From Streptomyces sp. MRC013 (GTDB lineage: Bacteria > Actinomycetota > Actinomycetes > Streptomycetales > Streptomycetaceae): 64,000 bases of DNA. The translations under genes and the position numbers were made by a program. The stretch's first letter is position 1. Every line of letters starts with the position of its first letter. The notes beneath the pieces are model-generated. The model made no database searches, was not told the origin of the DNA, and saw only the letters and a list, made by a program, of their open reading frames with translations. The DNA is taken from NCBI RefSeq assembly GCF_023614235.1, contig NZ_CP094264.1, positions 2,604,001 through 2,668,000 of the forward strand, read 5' to 3'. Below are positions 15,847-27,932 of the stretch, one piece after another.

Positions 15847-17783
15847 ATGACGGCCCACACCCCCCGTCCCCGAGCCGCCGCACGTCCGGTGCGCGGTCGT
15901 CCGCCGGGCCGGTGGACGACCGCGCACCGGGTGCTGGCGCTGCTGCTGTCCACCGCGGCGCTCCTCGGCACCGCGCTGTCCGGCGCGGCGTCGGCGCACT
16001 CCGTGCTGACCGGCAGCGACCCGGCGGACGGGGCGGTGGTGGCCACCGCGCCCCACCGCGTCACGCTCACCTTCTCGGAGCAGGTCGCCCTCGGCGAGGA
16101 CGACATCCGCGTGCTCGAACCGAGCGGGAGGCGGGCCGACGGCGGGGAGCTCCGCGACATGTGCAGCGGCTCGGTCGTCAAGTACGGCGTCGACCTGCGC
16201 GACGGGCTGCCCGAGGGCACGTACACCGTGGCGTGGCGGGCCGTCTCGGCGGACAGCCACCCGATCTCCGGGGCGTTCACCTTCTCCATCGGCGAGCCGT
16301 CCGGGACGAAGGTCGTCCTGCCGCGGCAGGAGCCGGGCGGCGGGCTCGTCGGCCTGCTGTACGGCGTCGGGCGGTACGTGTCGTACGCGGGCTTCGTGGT
16401 GATGGCGGGCGGCTCCGCGTTCGTCCTGGCCTGCTGGCCGCGCGGCGCGTCCGTACGGCCGGTGCGGCGGCTCGTCGCCTGCGGCTGGGCGGCGTTCACC
16501 GCGGCCACGCTGGCGCTGCTGGTGCTGCGCGGGCCGTACACCGGGGCGGGGGAGCCCGCCGGCGCCCTCGATCCCGGGGTGCTGCGGGAGGTGCTGGGCA
16601 CCGGGACCGGTGCCGCGCTCGTCTCGCGGCTGCTGCTGGCCGCGGTGGCGGGGCTGCTCGTCGCGGTGGTCTTCGGGCCGTACGCGCGGCCCGGGGGGAC
16701 GGGCGGCCGACGGGTCGGGGTGTACGGGCCGGCGGTCGGCTGGGCGGTCGTCGCCGTCGGGACCGCCGGGACGTGGGCGCTGTCGGAGCACGCGTCGACC
16801 GGCCTGCAGACCGGGCTCGCCGTGCCGCTGGACGTACTGCACCTGCTCGCCGTCGCGGGCTGGCTGGGCGGCCTCGTGACACTGGTCGTCGCGCTGTACC
16901 GGGAGCCGGCCGTCGAGCGCGACGCCGTTCGGCGGTACTCGCGGCTGGCGGCCGGCTGCGTGGCGGTGCTGGTGGTGACCGGGCTGTACCAGTCGTGGCG
17001 GCAGGTCGGGACGTGGACGGCGCTGACCGGTACCGCGTACGGGCGGCTGTTGCTGGTGAAGGCGGGGCTCGTCGCCGTCCTGCTGGCCGTCGGCTGGGGC
17101 TCCCGGCGCTGGACGCGGCGGCTCGCGGAGACGGCCGGCGCGCCCCCGCGCGCGGAGGACGACGGCGCGGAGCGCGAGGACGCGGGCGCGGCCCGCGGCG
17201 CCGCCGACCCGGTGCGCGCCGCCCAGCTCGCGCGCCAGCGGGCCGCCGTCGCGGCGGCCCGCAGGCGGCGCGCGCGCGACGCGGACCCGGCACGGGCCGG
17301 GTTGCGCCGCTCCGTGTTCGCCGAGACGGCCGTCGTCGTGGTGCTCCTCGGGGTGACCACCGCCCTCACCTCGACCGAACCGGGCCGCACGCAGGAGCAG
17401 GCCGACCGGATGCGGGCCGCCGCCGCGACCGCCGTACCGGACCGGCCGGTCGACCTCGGCCTGCCGTTCGACACGGGCGGACCGGACGGCGCCGGCACCG
17501 TGCGGCTGGTCCTCGACCCCGGCCGGTCCGGGGGAACACGCTGCGGGTCGCCGTCGACGGGGCGGACGGCCGGCCGCGGGACACGGCCGAGCTGAAGGTG
17601 TCGTTCACGCTCGACGCCCAGGGGATCGGGCCGCTTCCGGTCGTGCTCGACCGGACTGCCGCGGGCCGGTGGACCGCCCGCTCGGCGCGGCTCCCGATGC
17701 CGGGGGACTGGCGCGTCCGGGTGACGGTGCGGACGTCCGACGTCGACCAGACCACCATCGAAGAGAACGTGAAGATCGGTTGA
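15847..17783 (+). pseudogene. CopC-CopD copper resistance fusion, one-base frameshift
   Basis: An intact gene would encode about 645 residues: a signal peptide, a CopC domain starting with the copper-binding His (SAHSVLTGSDP), about eight CopD membrane segments, and a C-terminal exposed beta domain. The first frame runs from ATG 15847 but goes off course at the G run 17530-17534 and stops at 17595. The remaining sequence (NTLRVAVDGADG to EENVKIG, stop 17781-17783) is coherent in the next frame. Adding one G to the run restores the protein. The loss affects only the last 85 residues, so either an assembly error or a mild truncation is possible. It lies between the PCuAC gene and the DyP gene. 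Confidence 0.85.
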
Positions 17784-17790
17784 CCTGACC

Positions 17791-19029
17791 ATGAGTGACA
17801 ACCTGGAGATCTCGAGGCGCCGGCTGCTCGGCACCGTGGGCGCCGCCGGGGCGGCGGGGCTCGCGCTCGGCGGTGTCGGCGGCGCCGCCGGGTACGCGGC
17901 CCTCGGCGACGGCGGGGGCGGGCCGGCACTGGCCGCTGTGGGCTCGGCACGGGTGCCGTTCCGCGGCGCCCACCAGGCGGGGATCGTGCAGCCGGCGCAG
18001 GCGTGCGGCCACCTGGCGGCGTTCGACCTGGCGCCGGGTTCGGGCCGCGTGGAGGCCGCCGCGCTGATGCGGCGGTGGTCGGCGGCGGCCGAACTGCTGA
18101 TGGCCGGCGAACCGGTGGGCGGCGCGGACGGCGGGGTCGCGCGGGACGCGGGGCCGTGCTCCCTGACGCTCACCTTCGGGTTCGGCGCCTCCTTCTTCGA
18201 CCGCACGGGACTGGCGGCGCGACGCCCGGAGCAACTGGAACCGCTTCCGGTGTTCTCGTCCGACCGGCTCGATCCGAAGCGGTCCGGCGGCGACCTGTGG
18301 GTGCAGATCGGCGCCGACGACGCGCTGGTCGCGTTCCACGCGCTGCGCACCGTCCAGCGGGAGGCGGGCGCGGCGGCGAGGGTGCGCTGGCAGATGGACG
18401 GCTTCAACCGTTCGCCCGGCGCCACCGCCCGCCCCATGACGACCCGCAACCTGATGGGGCAGATCGACGGCACGGGCAACCCGAAGCCGGCCGACCCCGG
18501 TTTCGCCGGGCACGTCTTCGTCGCGCCCGGCGGCACCCAGCCCTGGATGACCGGCGGCTCCTACGCGGTGGTGCGGCGGATCCGGATGCTGCTCGACGAC
18601 TGGGAGAAGCTCCCGCTGGCGGACCAGGAGGCGGTCATAGGCCGGCGCAAGTCCGACGGCGCCCCGCTGACGGGCGGTACGGAGACGACGGAGCCGGACC
18701 TGGAGAGGGTGGGACCGGACGGCAGGCCGGTGATCCCGGCCGACGCGCACGCGCGGATCTCGGCGCCCGAGCAGAACGGCGGGGCGACGATGCTGCGCCG
18801 CCCGTTCTCGTACCACGACGGGATCGGCCCGGACGGGACGCCGGACGCGGGGCTGCTGTTCGTCTGCTGGCAGGCGGACCCGCGGAAGGGGTTCCTGCCG
18901 GTGCAGCGGAAGCTGGACCGGGGCGACGCGCTGTCCCCGTTCATCCGGCACGAGTCGAGCGCCCTCTTCGCGGTGCCGGGCGGCCCCGCGGAGGGCGAGT
19001 ACGTGGGGCAGCGGCTGCTGGAGGCGTGA
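17791..19029 (+). CDS. dtpA: Tat-exported DyP-type heme peroxidase (DtpA-like)
   Basis: A haem peroxidase exported folded by the Tat route. 412 residues. The signal has the twin-arginine motif SRRRLLG followed by a hydrophobic stretch. The mature part carries the DyP hallmark QIDGTGNP with the distal Asp and arginine-rich haem pocket segments. In S. lividans, DtpA, Sco and ECuC cooperate in copper maturation of the GlxA radical oxidase, needed for hyphal glycan and development. The conserved neighbourhood here argues for the same role. It starts 8 bp after the CopCD gene, so it belongs to the same operon. Confidence 0.93.
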   Translation: MSDNLEISRRRLLGTVGAAGAAGLALGGVGGAAGYAALGDGGGGPALAAVGSARVPFRGAHQAGIVQPAQACGHLAAFDLAPGSGRVEAAALMRRWSAAAELLMAGEPVGGADGGVARDAGPCSLTLTFGFGASFFDRTGLAARRPEQLEPLPVFSSDRLDPKRSGGDLWVQIGADDALVAFHALRTVQREAGAAARVRWQMDGFNRSPGATARPMTTRNLMGQIDGTGNPKPADPGFAGHVFVAPGGTQPWMTGGSYAVVRRIRMLLDDWEKLPLADQEAVIGRRKSDGAPLTGGTETTEPDLERVGPDGRPVIPADAHARISAPEQNGGATMLRRPFSYHDGIGPDGTPDAGLLFVCWQADPRKGFLPVQRKLDRGDALSPFIRHESSALFAVPGGPAEGEYVGQRLLEA

Positions 19030-19030
19030 C

Positions 19031-19091
19031 GGCGCGGGGTGCGGGCCGCGGCGGGCACCGGCCGGAAGCACCGGCGGCGCGGGGTGCGGGC
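19031..19091. repeat. Short direct repeat between dtpA and pheA
   Basis: GGCGCGGGGTGCGGGC occurs at 19031-19046 and again 45 bp later at 19076-19091. The purpose is unknown; it fills the short gap before pheA. Confidence 0.6.
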
Positions 19092-19108
19092 GCACTAGGG
19101 TGACCGGT

Positions 19109-20047
19109 ATGTCGGCCACGCGATTCACCTATCTCGGCCCCGAGGGGACCTTCACCGAGGCGGCCCTGCGCACGCTGCCGGAAGCCGCGACGCGCGAGCT
19201 GGTGCCGGCGGTGTCGGTGCCGGCCGCCCTGGACGCCGTGCGGAACGGCGAGGCGGCCGCCGCGCTGGTGCCGATCGAGAACTCGGTCGAGGGCGGGGTC
19301 ACCGCCACCCTCGACGAGCTGGCGTCGGGCCGGCCGCTGGTGATCTACCGCGAAGTGCTGCTGCCCATCGCGTTCGCCCTGCTGGTGCGGCCGGGCACGG
19401 AGCTCGCCGACGTGAAGACGGTGACCGGCCACCCGGTGGCGCAGCCGCAGGTGCGGAAGTGGCTGCGCGCCCACCTGCCGGACGCGGTGTGGGAGTCGGC
19501 CGCGTCCAACGCGGACGGGGCCCGGTTGGTGCGGGAGGGCCGGTACGACGCGGCGTTCGCGGGGGAGTTCGCGGCGGCGACGTACGGGCTGGAGGCGCTG
19601 TTCACGCAGATCCACGACGCGGAGAACGCCGAGACGCGGTTCGTGCTGGTGGGGCGGCCGGCCCGGCCGGCGGCGCCGACGGGCGCGGACAAGACGTCGA
19701 TGGTGATCTGGCTCCGGGACGACCATCCGGGCGCCCTGCTGGAACTCCTCCAGGAGTTCGCGGTGCGCGGCGTCAACCTGATGCTGATCCAGTCGCGTCC
19801 CACGGGCGCGGGGATCGGGAACTACTGCTTCGCGGTGGACGCCGAGGGGCACATCGCGGACCGGCGGGTGGGCGAGGCGCTGATGGGGCTGAAGCGGATC
19901 TGCCCGAAGGTGCGCTTCCTGGGGTCGTACCCGCGGGCGGGAGGGACGGCCGACGGGGTGCGGCTCCCGCGGCCCGGCACGTCGGACGCCGACTTCACCG
20001 CGGCGGCGGACTGGCTGGCGCGCTGCCAGGACGGCCGGGGCGACTGA
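19109..20047 (+). CDS. pheA: Prephenate dehydratase
   Basis: Converts prephenate to phenylpyruvate in phenylalanine synthesis. 312 residues, monofunctional (no chorismate mutase domain). The catalytic domain (about 1-185) contains YLGPEGTFTEAAL, PIENSVEGGV and the TRF active-site motif in AETRFVLVG. The C-terminal ACT domain (about 200-275) has DDHPGALLELL and LMLIQSRPT, indicating feedback control by phenylalanine. Cytoplasmic. Start ATG 19109. The gene is followed by a long low-GC region before serS. Confidence 0.96.
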   Translation: MSATRFTYLGPEGTFTEAALRTLPEAATRELVPAVSVPAALDAVRNGEAAAALVPIENSVEGGVTATLDELASGRPLVIYREVLLPIAFALLVRPGTELADVKTVTGHPVAQPQVRKWLRAHLPDAVWESAASNADGARLVREGRYDAAFAGEFAAATYGLEALFTQIHDAENAETRFVLVGRPARPAAPTGADKTSMVIWLRDDHPGALLELLQEFAVRGVNLMLIQSRPTGAGIGNYCFAVDAEGHIADRRVGEALMGLKRICPKVRFLGSYPRAGGTADGVRLPRPGTSDADFTAAADWLARCQDGRGD

Positions 20048-20539
20048 GGATTCCCGGCCTCCCAACGGAGGCGGAGTTATCCACAGGATAGGGAGGTGAC
20101 CTGGGGACAAGTCGATATCCCACCTTCCCCTCCGCATGTCAGAAACGGACAAATTCGGAAAATTTCCGCATAGAGCGATCAAGGCTCGATCAGCCACTCC
20201 ATGCACTCACGTCATCTTAATTTTCCCCCACCAATCCCTTAGAGGAAAAAATTCCCGCTCGAATGAGCACCTGGAGCGAGTTTGAGCAGGAAAACAGGCT
20301 CACCACCCCCCTCCTCAGACGATCGATCCGGAAATCCACACCCTTTCCACACAGCCTGTGGATAACTTCCCCTCGCGCGACCACCTCTGTGGAAAAGTTA
20401 CGCATACGAGGCCACGTTCGCCCGGATACCGGCATTCTTCACCGCGATCATTGACAAGCCCGGCAATCAAGGCAAAGCAATGCCCCGTGAAGGGGCGGCA
20501 CACGTGGGGGCGGCCGGCGCGCACCGGTAGCCTGGAGGG
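20048..20539. promoter_or_regulatory. Low-GC intergenic region with DnaA-box cluster
   Basis: A 490-bp region noticeably poorer in GC than its surroundings (runs such as TTAATTTTCCCC). Two perfect DnaA boxes, TTATCCACA, lie at 20077-20085 (+) and 20357-20365 (-). One-mismatch boxes include TTGTCCCCA (20102-20110, -) and TTTTCCACA (20388-20396, -). Weaker ones lie at 20332 and 20343. A TTGACA at 20451-20456 may be the -35 of the serS promoter. No ORF is supported. Likely a DnaA-binding region. Confidence 0.7.
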
Positions 20540-21817
20540 GTGATTGACCTTCGCCTGCTCCGTGAGGACCCCGACCGTGTGCGCGCCTCCCAGCGCGCCC
20601 GTGGAGAGGACGTCGAGCTCGTCGACGCCCTGCTCTCCGCCGATGAGCGGCGCAGGTCGTCCGGCGTCCGCTTCGACGAACTCCGCTCCGAACAGAAGTC
20701 GCTCGGCAAGCTGATCCCCAAGGCGTCCCCCGAGGAGAAGGCCGAACTGCTCAGGCGGGCCGAACAGCTCAAGGCCGACGTCAAGGCCGCCGACGCCGAA
20801 CAGCACGAGGCCGACGAGGAGGCCCGGCGCCTGCTGCTCCGGCTCGGCAACCTCGTCCACCCGGACGTCCCGGTGGGCGGCGAGGAGGACTTCGTCGTCC
20901 TGGAGACGCACGGCACGATCCGCGACTTCGCCGCCGAGGGCTTCGAGCCGAAGGACCACCTGGAGCTCGGCGAGGCGCTGGGCGCCATCGACGTCGAGCG
21001 CGGCGCCAAGGTGTCCGGCTCGCGCTTCTACTACCTGACGGGCGTCGGCGCCCTGCTGGAGCTCGCACTGGTCAACGCGGCAATCGCGCAGGCCACGGAG
21101 GCCGGGTTCGTCCCGATGCTCACGCCGGCGCTGGTCCGCCCGCGCGCCATGGAGGGCACCGGCTTCCTCGGCCAGGCCGCGGAGAACGTCTACCACCTGG
21201 AGAAGGACGACTTCTACCTGGTCGGCACCTCCGAAGTGCCCCTCGCCGCCTACCACATGGACGAGATCCTCGACGCCGACAGGCTGCCGCTGCGGTACGC
21301 CGGCTTCTCCCCCTGCTACCGCCGCGAGGCCGGCACGTACGGCAAGGACACCCGCGGCATCTTCCGCGTCCACCAGTTCGACAAGGTCGAGATGTTCTCG
21401 TACGTCGCGCCGGAGGACGCCGAGGCCGAGCACCGGCGGTTGCTGGAGTGGGAGAAGCAGTGGCTGACCGCGCTGGAGCTGCCGTTCCAGGTGATCGACG
21501 TGGCCAGCGGCGACCTGGGCGCCTCCGCCTCGCGCAAGTACGACTGCGAGGCGTGGATCCCGACGCAGGGCAGGTACCGCGAGCTGACCTCCGCGTCGAA
21601 CTGCGACAGCTTCCAGGCCCGGCGCCTGTCCGTGCGCATGCGCGACGGCAAGAAGGTCCAGCCGCTCTCGACGCTCAACGGCACGCTGTGCGCCGTCCCG
21701 CGCACGATCGTGGCGATCCTGGAGAACCACCAGCTGGCCGACGGCTCGGTCCGGGTGCCCGGGATCCTGCGGCCGTACCTCGGCGGACGGGAGCTGCTGG
21801 AGCCCGTGGCCAGGTGA
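20540..21817 (+). CDS. serS: Seryl-tRNA synthetase
   Basis: Charges tRNA-Ser; class II synthetase of 425 residues. The N-terminal helical arm (about 1-105) is the coiled coil that holds the long variable arm of tRNA-Ser. The catalytic core has motif 2 around [16 protein letters not shown] and [12 protein letters not shown], and motif 3 [17 protein letters not shown]. Start is GTG 20540 with TGGAGGGG upstream. The stop overlaps the GTG of the HAD phosphatase gene (GTGA), so they are translationally coupled. Confidence 0.97.
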   Translation: MIDLRLLREDPDRVRASQRARGEDVELVDALLSADERRRSSGVRFDELRSEQKSLGKLIPKASPEEKAELLRRAEQLKADVKAADAEQHEADEEARRLLLRLGNLVHPDVPVGGEEDFVVLETHGTIRDFAAEGFEPKDHLELGEALGAIDVERGAKVSGSRFYYLTGVGALLELALVNAAIAQATEAGFVPMLTPALVRPRAMEGTGFLGQAAENVYHLEKDDFYLVGTSEVPLAAYHMDEILDADRLPLRYAGFSPCYRREAGTYGKDTRGIFRVHQFDKVEMFSYVAPEDAEAEHRRLLEWEKQWLTALELPFQVIDVASGDLGASASRKYDCEAWIPTQGRYRELTSASNCDSFQARRLSVRMRDGKKVQPLSTLNGTLCAVPRTIVAILENHQLADGSVRVPGILRPYLGGRELLEPVAR

Positions 21818-22620
21818 GCCCCTTCCCCTACCGGCTCGTCGCGACGGACCTCGACGGGACGCTGCTGCGTCCCGACGGGACCGTGTCGCGGCGCACCCGG
21901 GACGCGCTCGCCGCCGCCGCGGCGGCGGGCGCCGCGCACATCGTGGTCACCGGACGCTCCGTGTCCTGGACCCGCCACATCCTCGACGACCTCGGCTACG
22001 ACGGCCTCGCCGTGTGCGGCCAGGGCGCCCAGGTCTACCACGCGGGCGAGCACCGGCTGCTGACGTCGGTGACGCTGGACCGGCGGCTGGCGGCGCTCGC
22101 CCTGGCGAAGCTGGAGGCCGAGATCGGTCCGCTGGCGCTGGCCGCCGGCCTCGACGGCCCGGACGGCGAGTTCCTGGTCGGTCCCGGCTACCGGCTGCAG
22201 GACGACACCGTGCCGTGCCTTCCCCTGGAGGACCCGGCGGACCTGTGGTCGGCGCCGCTGAACAAGGTGTACGTCCAGCACCCCGGCCTGGACGACGACG
22301 CCCTGGCCGCCGCCGCGCGCCGGGTCGTCGGCGACCTCGTCGACGCCGTCGTGGCGGGCGCGGGGATAGTGGAGATCCTGCCGTTGGGCCTCAGCAAGGC
22401 GACCGGTCTCTCCCTGGCGGCCCGCCGCCTGGGCCTGGGGGCGGCGGACGCGATCGCGTTCGGCGACATGCCCAACGACATCCCGATGTTCGCCTGGGCC
22501 CGGCACGGCGTCGCCATGGCCAACGCCCACGACGCCCTGAAGGACGTGGCCGACGAGGTCACCGGGGCCAACGACGCGGACGGCATCGCCGCGGTGCTGG
22601 AGCGGCTGCTCTCCCGCTGA
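21814..22620 (+). CDS. HAD-family (Cof-type) phosphatase
   Basis: A cytoplasmic sugar-phosphate or nucleotide-type phosphatase of 268 residues. HAD motif I DLDGTLL (nucleophile Asp in ATDLDGTLL), motif II VVTGRS, motif III lysine near LSKATGL and motif [12 protein letters not shown], with a large C2B-type cap between. The GTG start at 21814 overlaps the serS stop. A second Cof-type gene lies at 34698. The exact substrate cannot be told. Confidence 0.92.
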   Translation: MSPFPYRLVATDLDGTLLRPDGTVSRRTRDALAAAAAAGAAHIVVTGRSVSWTRHILDDLGYDGLAVCGQGAQVYHAGEHRLLTSVTLDRRLAALALAKLEAEIGPLALAAGLDGPDGEFLVGPGYRLQDDTVPCLPLEDPADLWSAPLNKVYVQHPGLDDDALAAAARRVVGDLVDAVVAGAGIVEILPLGLSKATGLSLAARRLGLGAADAIAFGDMPNDIPMFAWARHGVAMANAHDALKDVADEVTGANDADGIAAVLERLLSR

Positions 22621-22634
22621 GTCCGGGCAGGGGA

Positions 22635-22657
22635 CGGCCGCCGGCGCGCGGCGGCCG
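22635..22657. terminator. Terminator between HAD phosphatase and lpd
   Basis: CGGCCGCCG (22635-22643) and CGGCGGCCG (22649-22657) form a perfect 9-bp stem with a 5-nt loop between two convergent genes. Confidence 0.65.
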
Positions 22658-22687
22658 CCCCGCGCCCGGGGTCCGGCGCGGGGGCCG

Positions 22688-24091
<1,404 letters not shown>

Positions 24092-24210
24092 GGCTTGCTC
24101 CCCAGGGTGTGAGTGCGGGTCGTGCGGGCCTGTCGTGCCCGTGGCCCACAGTAATCCCGCCCGGTCCCGTCCGCCGCGCCGTCCGCCGCCCGGGGGAGGC
24201 CCCGGCGGGC

Positions 24211-24933
24211 CTACTCCTCGCCCGCCAGGACGAGGGTCCGCAGCTTCCGGCCGGCGAGCCAGGTGGCGGCGGCGGTCACCACGACCAGCAGGACCGCCGC
24301 GACCGGCAGCGTCACGTCGGAGGAGACGAGCCCCTCGCCGCGGGTCACCTCCTCGGCGACCGCGAGGGCCCACTGCTGGACGCTCAGCGTCCGCACCCCG
24401 GAGACGAGGCCGCCGAACAGGTTCTCCCAGACCAGCGTGTAGACGAGGCCGAGGACGACGGCGTGCCGGCTGACCGTGCCGAGGAGGAGGAAGAGGGCGC
24501 TGTACGCGATCGAGGCGACGAGCGCGGCGACGGTGTACGCGACCGCGACCTGCTGGCCGTTGCCGTTGAGGACCAGGCCGGCGACCAGGGTGGGGACGGC
24601 CGAGAAGACCATGGTCACCGCGACGGCGACCACCAGCTTGGTGAAGATGATCACGGGGCGCTTCACCGGCTTGGCGAGGAGGTAGACGACCGAACCGTCG
24701 TCGATCTCCGGGCCGATCGCGCCCGTGCCCGCGATGACGCCGATCAGCGGCACCATCGTGGCCAGCGCGAACCCGCCGAGCAGGTCGGCGGCGATCTGGT
24801 CGTCGGCGCCCTGGAAGAGGCGGACGGCCGCCGAGACGGCGACCAGCAGGGCGGGGAGGGCGAAGAGGACGGCGGCGCGGCGGCGGCCGAGCAGGCCCCG
24901 GTAGGTGAGCCGGGCGACTGTGGGGTGGTACAT
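24211..24933 (-). CDS. ABC transporter permease (ABC-2 type)
   Basis: 240 residues with about six membrane segments ([39 protein letters not shown], and others). The conserved [17 protein letters not shown] stretch is typical of ABC-2 permeases. It starts 15 bp after the upstream ATPase stop, so together they form one export complex. The whole run (ATPase-permease-ATPase-permease, 27709 down to 24211) reads as one operon encoding two related exporters. Substrate unknown. Confidence 0.88.
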   Translation of the reverse strand: MYHPTVARLTYRGLLGRRRAAVLFALPALLVAVSAAVRLFQGADDQIAADLLGGFALATMVPLIGVIAGTGAIGPEIDDGSVVYLLAKPVKRPVIIFTKLVVAVAVTMVFSAVPTLVAGLVLNGNGQQVAVAYTVAALVASIAYSALFLLLGTVSRHAVVLGLVYTLVWENLFGGLVSGVRTLSVQQWALAVAEEVTRGEGLVSSDVTLPVAAVLLVVVTAAATWLAGRKLRTLVLAGEE

Positions 24934-24948
24934 GGTCGAGGGCTCCCT

Positions 24949-25860
24949 TCAGGCCGCGACGAGGTAGGAGAAGACCGACTCGAGGGACTCGTCCGAGGGT
25001 GAGACCGTGAGCAGCCGGATGGAGTGCTCGCGGGCGACCCGCGGCAGCAGTTCGGTGAAGCGGCCGAAGTCCACCGCCTGCACGCGCAGGCCCCCCTCGC
25101 GCACGTCCACCTCGATGCCGGCGGTCGACGGGTCGGCGATGAGCGCGGCGGCCAGGGCCCGGTCGTCGCTGGAGCACACCAGGTAGCGGTGCGGGCGGTC
25201 GGTCATCAGGCGGCGGATGCGGCGGAAGTCGCCGCTGGCCGCGTGCCGCCCGGCGACGACGACCTCGATGTGGGAGGCGAGCTGCTCGACCTCCTCCAGG
25301 ATGTGCGACGAGAACAGGACCGTGCGGCCGTCCGCGCCCATGTGCCGCAGCAGGTCCATCAGCTGCATGCGCTGGCGCGGGTCCATGCCGTTGAACGGTT
25401 CGTCGAGGAGGAGGACGGAGGGGTCGTGGACGAGGGCGGAGGCCATCTTCACCCGCTGCCGCATGCCCTTGCTGTACGTGCCGATCTTCCGGTCCTGCGC
25501 GTACTCCATCTCCACGGTGGCGAGCGCGCGCCGCGCCTCCGCGTCGCCGAGGCCGTGCAGTTCGGCGTTGGCGACGACGAACTCGCGTCCGGTGAGGAAG
25601 TCGTACATCGCCTCCCGCTCCGGCACGACGCCGATGTGGCGGTAGACGGACTCGTTGCGCCAGACCGGCTCCCCGTCGAGGGCGACGGTGCCGGTCGAGG
25701 GGGCGAGGAAGCCGCCCATCATGTTGATGAGGGTCGACTTGCCGGCGCCGTTGGGGCCGAGGAGGCCGGTCACGCCGGGGCCGACGGTCATGGTGACGTC
25801 GTTGACGGCGACGACGTTGCCGAACCAGCGGGACGCGTGGTCGATGCGGAGGGTGGTCAC
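24949..25860 (-). CDS. ABC transporter ATP-binding protein
   Basis: 303 residues. Walker [10 protein letters not shown], signature [12 protein letters not shown], Walker [13 protein letters not shown] and the switch SSHILEE are intact. A C-terminal domain of about 85 residues follows, as in DrrA/CcmA-type exporters. The GTG at 25860 overlaps the stop of the upstream permease (GTGA), giving translational coupling. It pairs with the permease at 24211. Confidence 0.93.
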   Translation of the reverse strand: MTTLRIDHASRWFGNVVAVNDVTMTVGPGVTGLLGPNGAGKSTLINMMGGFLAPSTGTVALDGEPVWRNESVYRHIGVVPEREAMYDFLTGREFVVANAELHGLGDAEARRALATVEMEYAQDRKIGTYSKGMRQRVKMASALVHDPSVLLLDEPFNGMDPRQRMQLMDLLRHMGADGRTVLFSSHILEEVEQLASHIEVVVAGRHAASGDFRRIRRLMTDRPHRYLVCSSDDRALAAALIADPSTAGIEVDVREGGLRVQAVDFGRFTELLPRVAREHSIRLLTVSPSDESLESVFSYLVAA

Positions 25861-26735
25861 AGTCCGACCTTTCGGTAGCGGCGCATCAGGGCGGCGTACG
25901 AGCCGGCGATGAGCGCGAGGACGACCAGCAGGTACACCGTGCCGGCGGCGGTGCCCGGCCCCGTCTCGCCGGGGAAGGACGTGGTGGCGCCGAGGAAGGC
26001 GGTCTGCACGCCGTCGACGAGGGTGGTCGGCGAGAACAGGCCCAGCCAGACCACGGCGTCCGGGTTGCCGGTGGACCAGGCGATGGCCTGGACGGTGGTG
26101 ACGGCGCCGTACGAGATGAACAGCACGGCGATCACGGCGGCGACGCCGAAGCCGCGGCGGGGCGTCAGGGCGGCCAGCAGCAGGCCGATCCCGCCGAAGA
26201 GGAGGGAGAGCAGCGCCACGGACACCAGCCCCTGGGCGAAGTCCCCGGTCTGCTCGGCGAAGTCCATCTTCGCCAGCAGCGCCCCCGCGTAGAGGACGAG
26301 CAGCGGGGAGGCGGTCAGGACGAACAGGGCGGACGCCATCGCGCCGTACTTGGCGAGGACGTAGTCGGCGCGCTCGATGGGACGGGAGAAGTACAGCGGG
26401 ACGCTCCGGAAGCGCAGGTCGCGCGAGACGGACTGCGGCGCCTGGGAGGCCACGTACAGGGCGATGACCAGCTGCATGTAGATCGCGTAGCTCGTGTAGT
26501 CGACGCTCAGGGAGCGGGACTTCGCGAAGACGGCGATCGCGACGACGATCAGCGCCGGTACGCACATGACGCCGAAGAGGAGCATCGGCAGCACCTTCGA
26601 CTTGGCGCTGCGGCCGAGGCCGTACGCCCCGCGCAGGGACTGCGCGTACAGGGACCTGCGGGCGTAGGCGCGGCCGAGGCGGGGGCCCTCGTACTCGCGG
26701 TATCCGATGTCGTGGATCCGGGTCTCGGTACTCAC
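25857..26735 (-). CDS. ABC transporter permease
   Basis: 292 residues with six predicted membrane segments. The N-terminal [18 protein letters not shown] sequence is, from memory, typical of an actinobacterial ABC-2 permease group. The loop [20 protein letters not shown] sits between the second and third membrane segments. The GTG start lies within the end of the ATPase gene at 26732 (4-bp overlap) and the stop overlaps the next ATPase start. It is tightly coupled on both sides. Confidence 0.9.
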   Translation of the reverse strand: MSTETRIHDIGYREYEGPRLGRAYARRSLYAQSLRGAYGLGRSAKSKVLPMLLFGVMCVPALIVVAIAVFAKSRSLSVDYTSYAIYMQLVIALYVASQAPQSVSRDLRFRSVPLYFSRPIERADYVLAKYGAMASALFVLTASPLLVLYAGALLAKMDFAEQTGDFAQGLVSVALLSLLFGGIGLLLAALTPRRGFGVAAVIAVLFISYGAVTTVQAIAWSTGNPDAVVWLGLFSPTTLVDGVQTAFLGATTSFPGETGPGTAAGTVYLLVVLALIAGSYAALMRRYRKVGL

Positions 26736-27709
26736 CGGGTCTGCACCTCCGGGGACTGGCCGGCCGCCGCCGTGCCGGGGCGGAACACCTCGGCTATGCG
26801 GTGGCGGCGCTGCTCCATGCGGACGAGGCCGAGCCCCAGCTCGGCGACGGTGTCGCGCACGATGTCGTGGATCTCCTCGCCGGCGGCCTCCAGCAGCAGG
26901 ACGTGGCCCGCGCCGGGCAGGCCCTCCTCCGCGCGCGCGTGGAGCGCGACCCCGGCGGCGGTGAGCGCCGCGCGCAGGGCCGCCGTGCCGTCGGGGTGGG
27001 CGTCGGAGTCGGTGACCTCGACGGCGAGGGTCGTCGTGGTCCGGGTGAAGTCGCTGGTGGAGCTGGAGCGCAGGAGGCGGCCGCCGTCGATGACGACGAC
27101 GTGGTCGCAGGTCCGCTCCAGTTCGCCGAGCAGGTGCGAGGTGACCAGCACCGAGATGCCGAAGTCCGTCCAGACCCGGCGGATCAGGCCCAGCATGTCG
27201 TCCCGGCCGACCGGGTCGAGGCCGTTCGTCGGCTCGTCGAGGAGGACCAGCCGGGGGTCGTGGACCAGCGCCTGGGCGAGCTTCACCCGCTGCTTCATGC
27301 CGGTGGAGTAGCCCCCCATGGGGCGGTACCGCTCCTCGTACAGACCGACGTGGCGCAGGATGTCGGCGGTGCGCTCGCGGGCGGAGGCGGGCGGGAGCCC
27401 CGACATGCGCGCCATGTGGACGACGAACTCGGTGGCCGAGACGTCCGGCGGCAGGCAGTCGTGCTCCGGCATGTAGCCGACGCGCTCGCGGATGGCGGGA
27501 CCGTCCGTCGCCACGTCGAGACCGAGCACCTCGGCGCGGCCCTCGGTGGCGGGGGACAGGCCCAGCAGGATCTTGATCATCGTCGACTTGCCGGCTCCGT
27601 TGGCACCCACGAGTCCGGTCACGCCGGGCCCGATGTCCAGGGAGAGCCGGTCGAGGGCGGTCACCCGGGGGAACCGCTTGCTGAGGCTTTCGGTGGCGAT
27701 CACAGTCAC
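26732..27709 (-). CDS. ABC transporter ATP-binding protein, first gene of exporter operon
   Basis: 325 residues. Walker A GANGAGKSTM, signature YSTGMKQRVKLAQA, Walker B LVLLDEPTNGLDP and switch VTSHLLGE. It is about 40% alike by eye to the ATPase at 24949, so the operon may have arisen by duplication of an ATPase-permease pair. The GTG at 27709 (VTVIATESL) is preferred over a longer frame to 27742 that has a basic, non-conserved extension. Divergent from the hydrolase-SDR gene. Confidence 0.92.
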   Translation of the reverse strand: MTVIATESLSKRFPRVTALDRLSLDIGPGVTGLVGANGAGKSTMIKILLGLSPATEGRAEVLGLDVATDGPAIRERVGYMPEHDCLPPDVSATEFVVHMARMSGLPPASARERTADILRHVGLYEERYRPMGGYSTGMKQRVKLAQALVHDPRLVLLDEPTNGLDPVGRDDMLGLIRRVWTDFGISVLVTSHLLGELERTCDHVVVIDGGRLLRSSSTSDFTRTTTTLAVEVTDSDAHPDGTAALRAALTAAGVALHARAEEGLPGAGHVLLLEAAGEEIHDIVRDTVAELGLGLVRMEQRRHRIAEVFRPGTAAAGQSPEVQTR

Positions 27710-27932
27710 GTTCCGACCGTAGTGGCGTACGCCGCGGCGCACGTCAGCCCTGACGGCTGGATCCCCGTCCGACTCCAGGAGTACGCGCCCGTACGGGAGG
27801 GACGGGTCCCTTCGGGTTCCGCGCGGGCCGGCCGCGCATCCCCTGCGCCGCCCCCGGGCATCGTCACGTTCGTCGGTGCCGGGGGGTCGGAGGGCGGGCC
27901 GCGTGCGGCGCCCGCGGGACGGGAGGAGTGGC

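Noticed and set aside
20401..20539. T-box or other aminoacyl-tRNA-sensing leader before serS
   Set aside because: No specifier-loop/antiterminator sequence could be recognised, and actinobacterial T-boxes are mostly found upstream of ileS.
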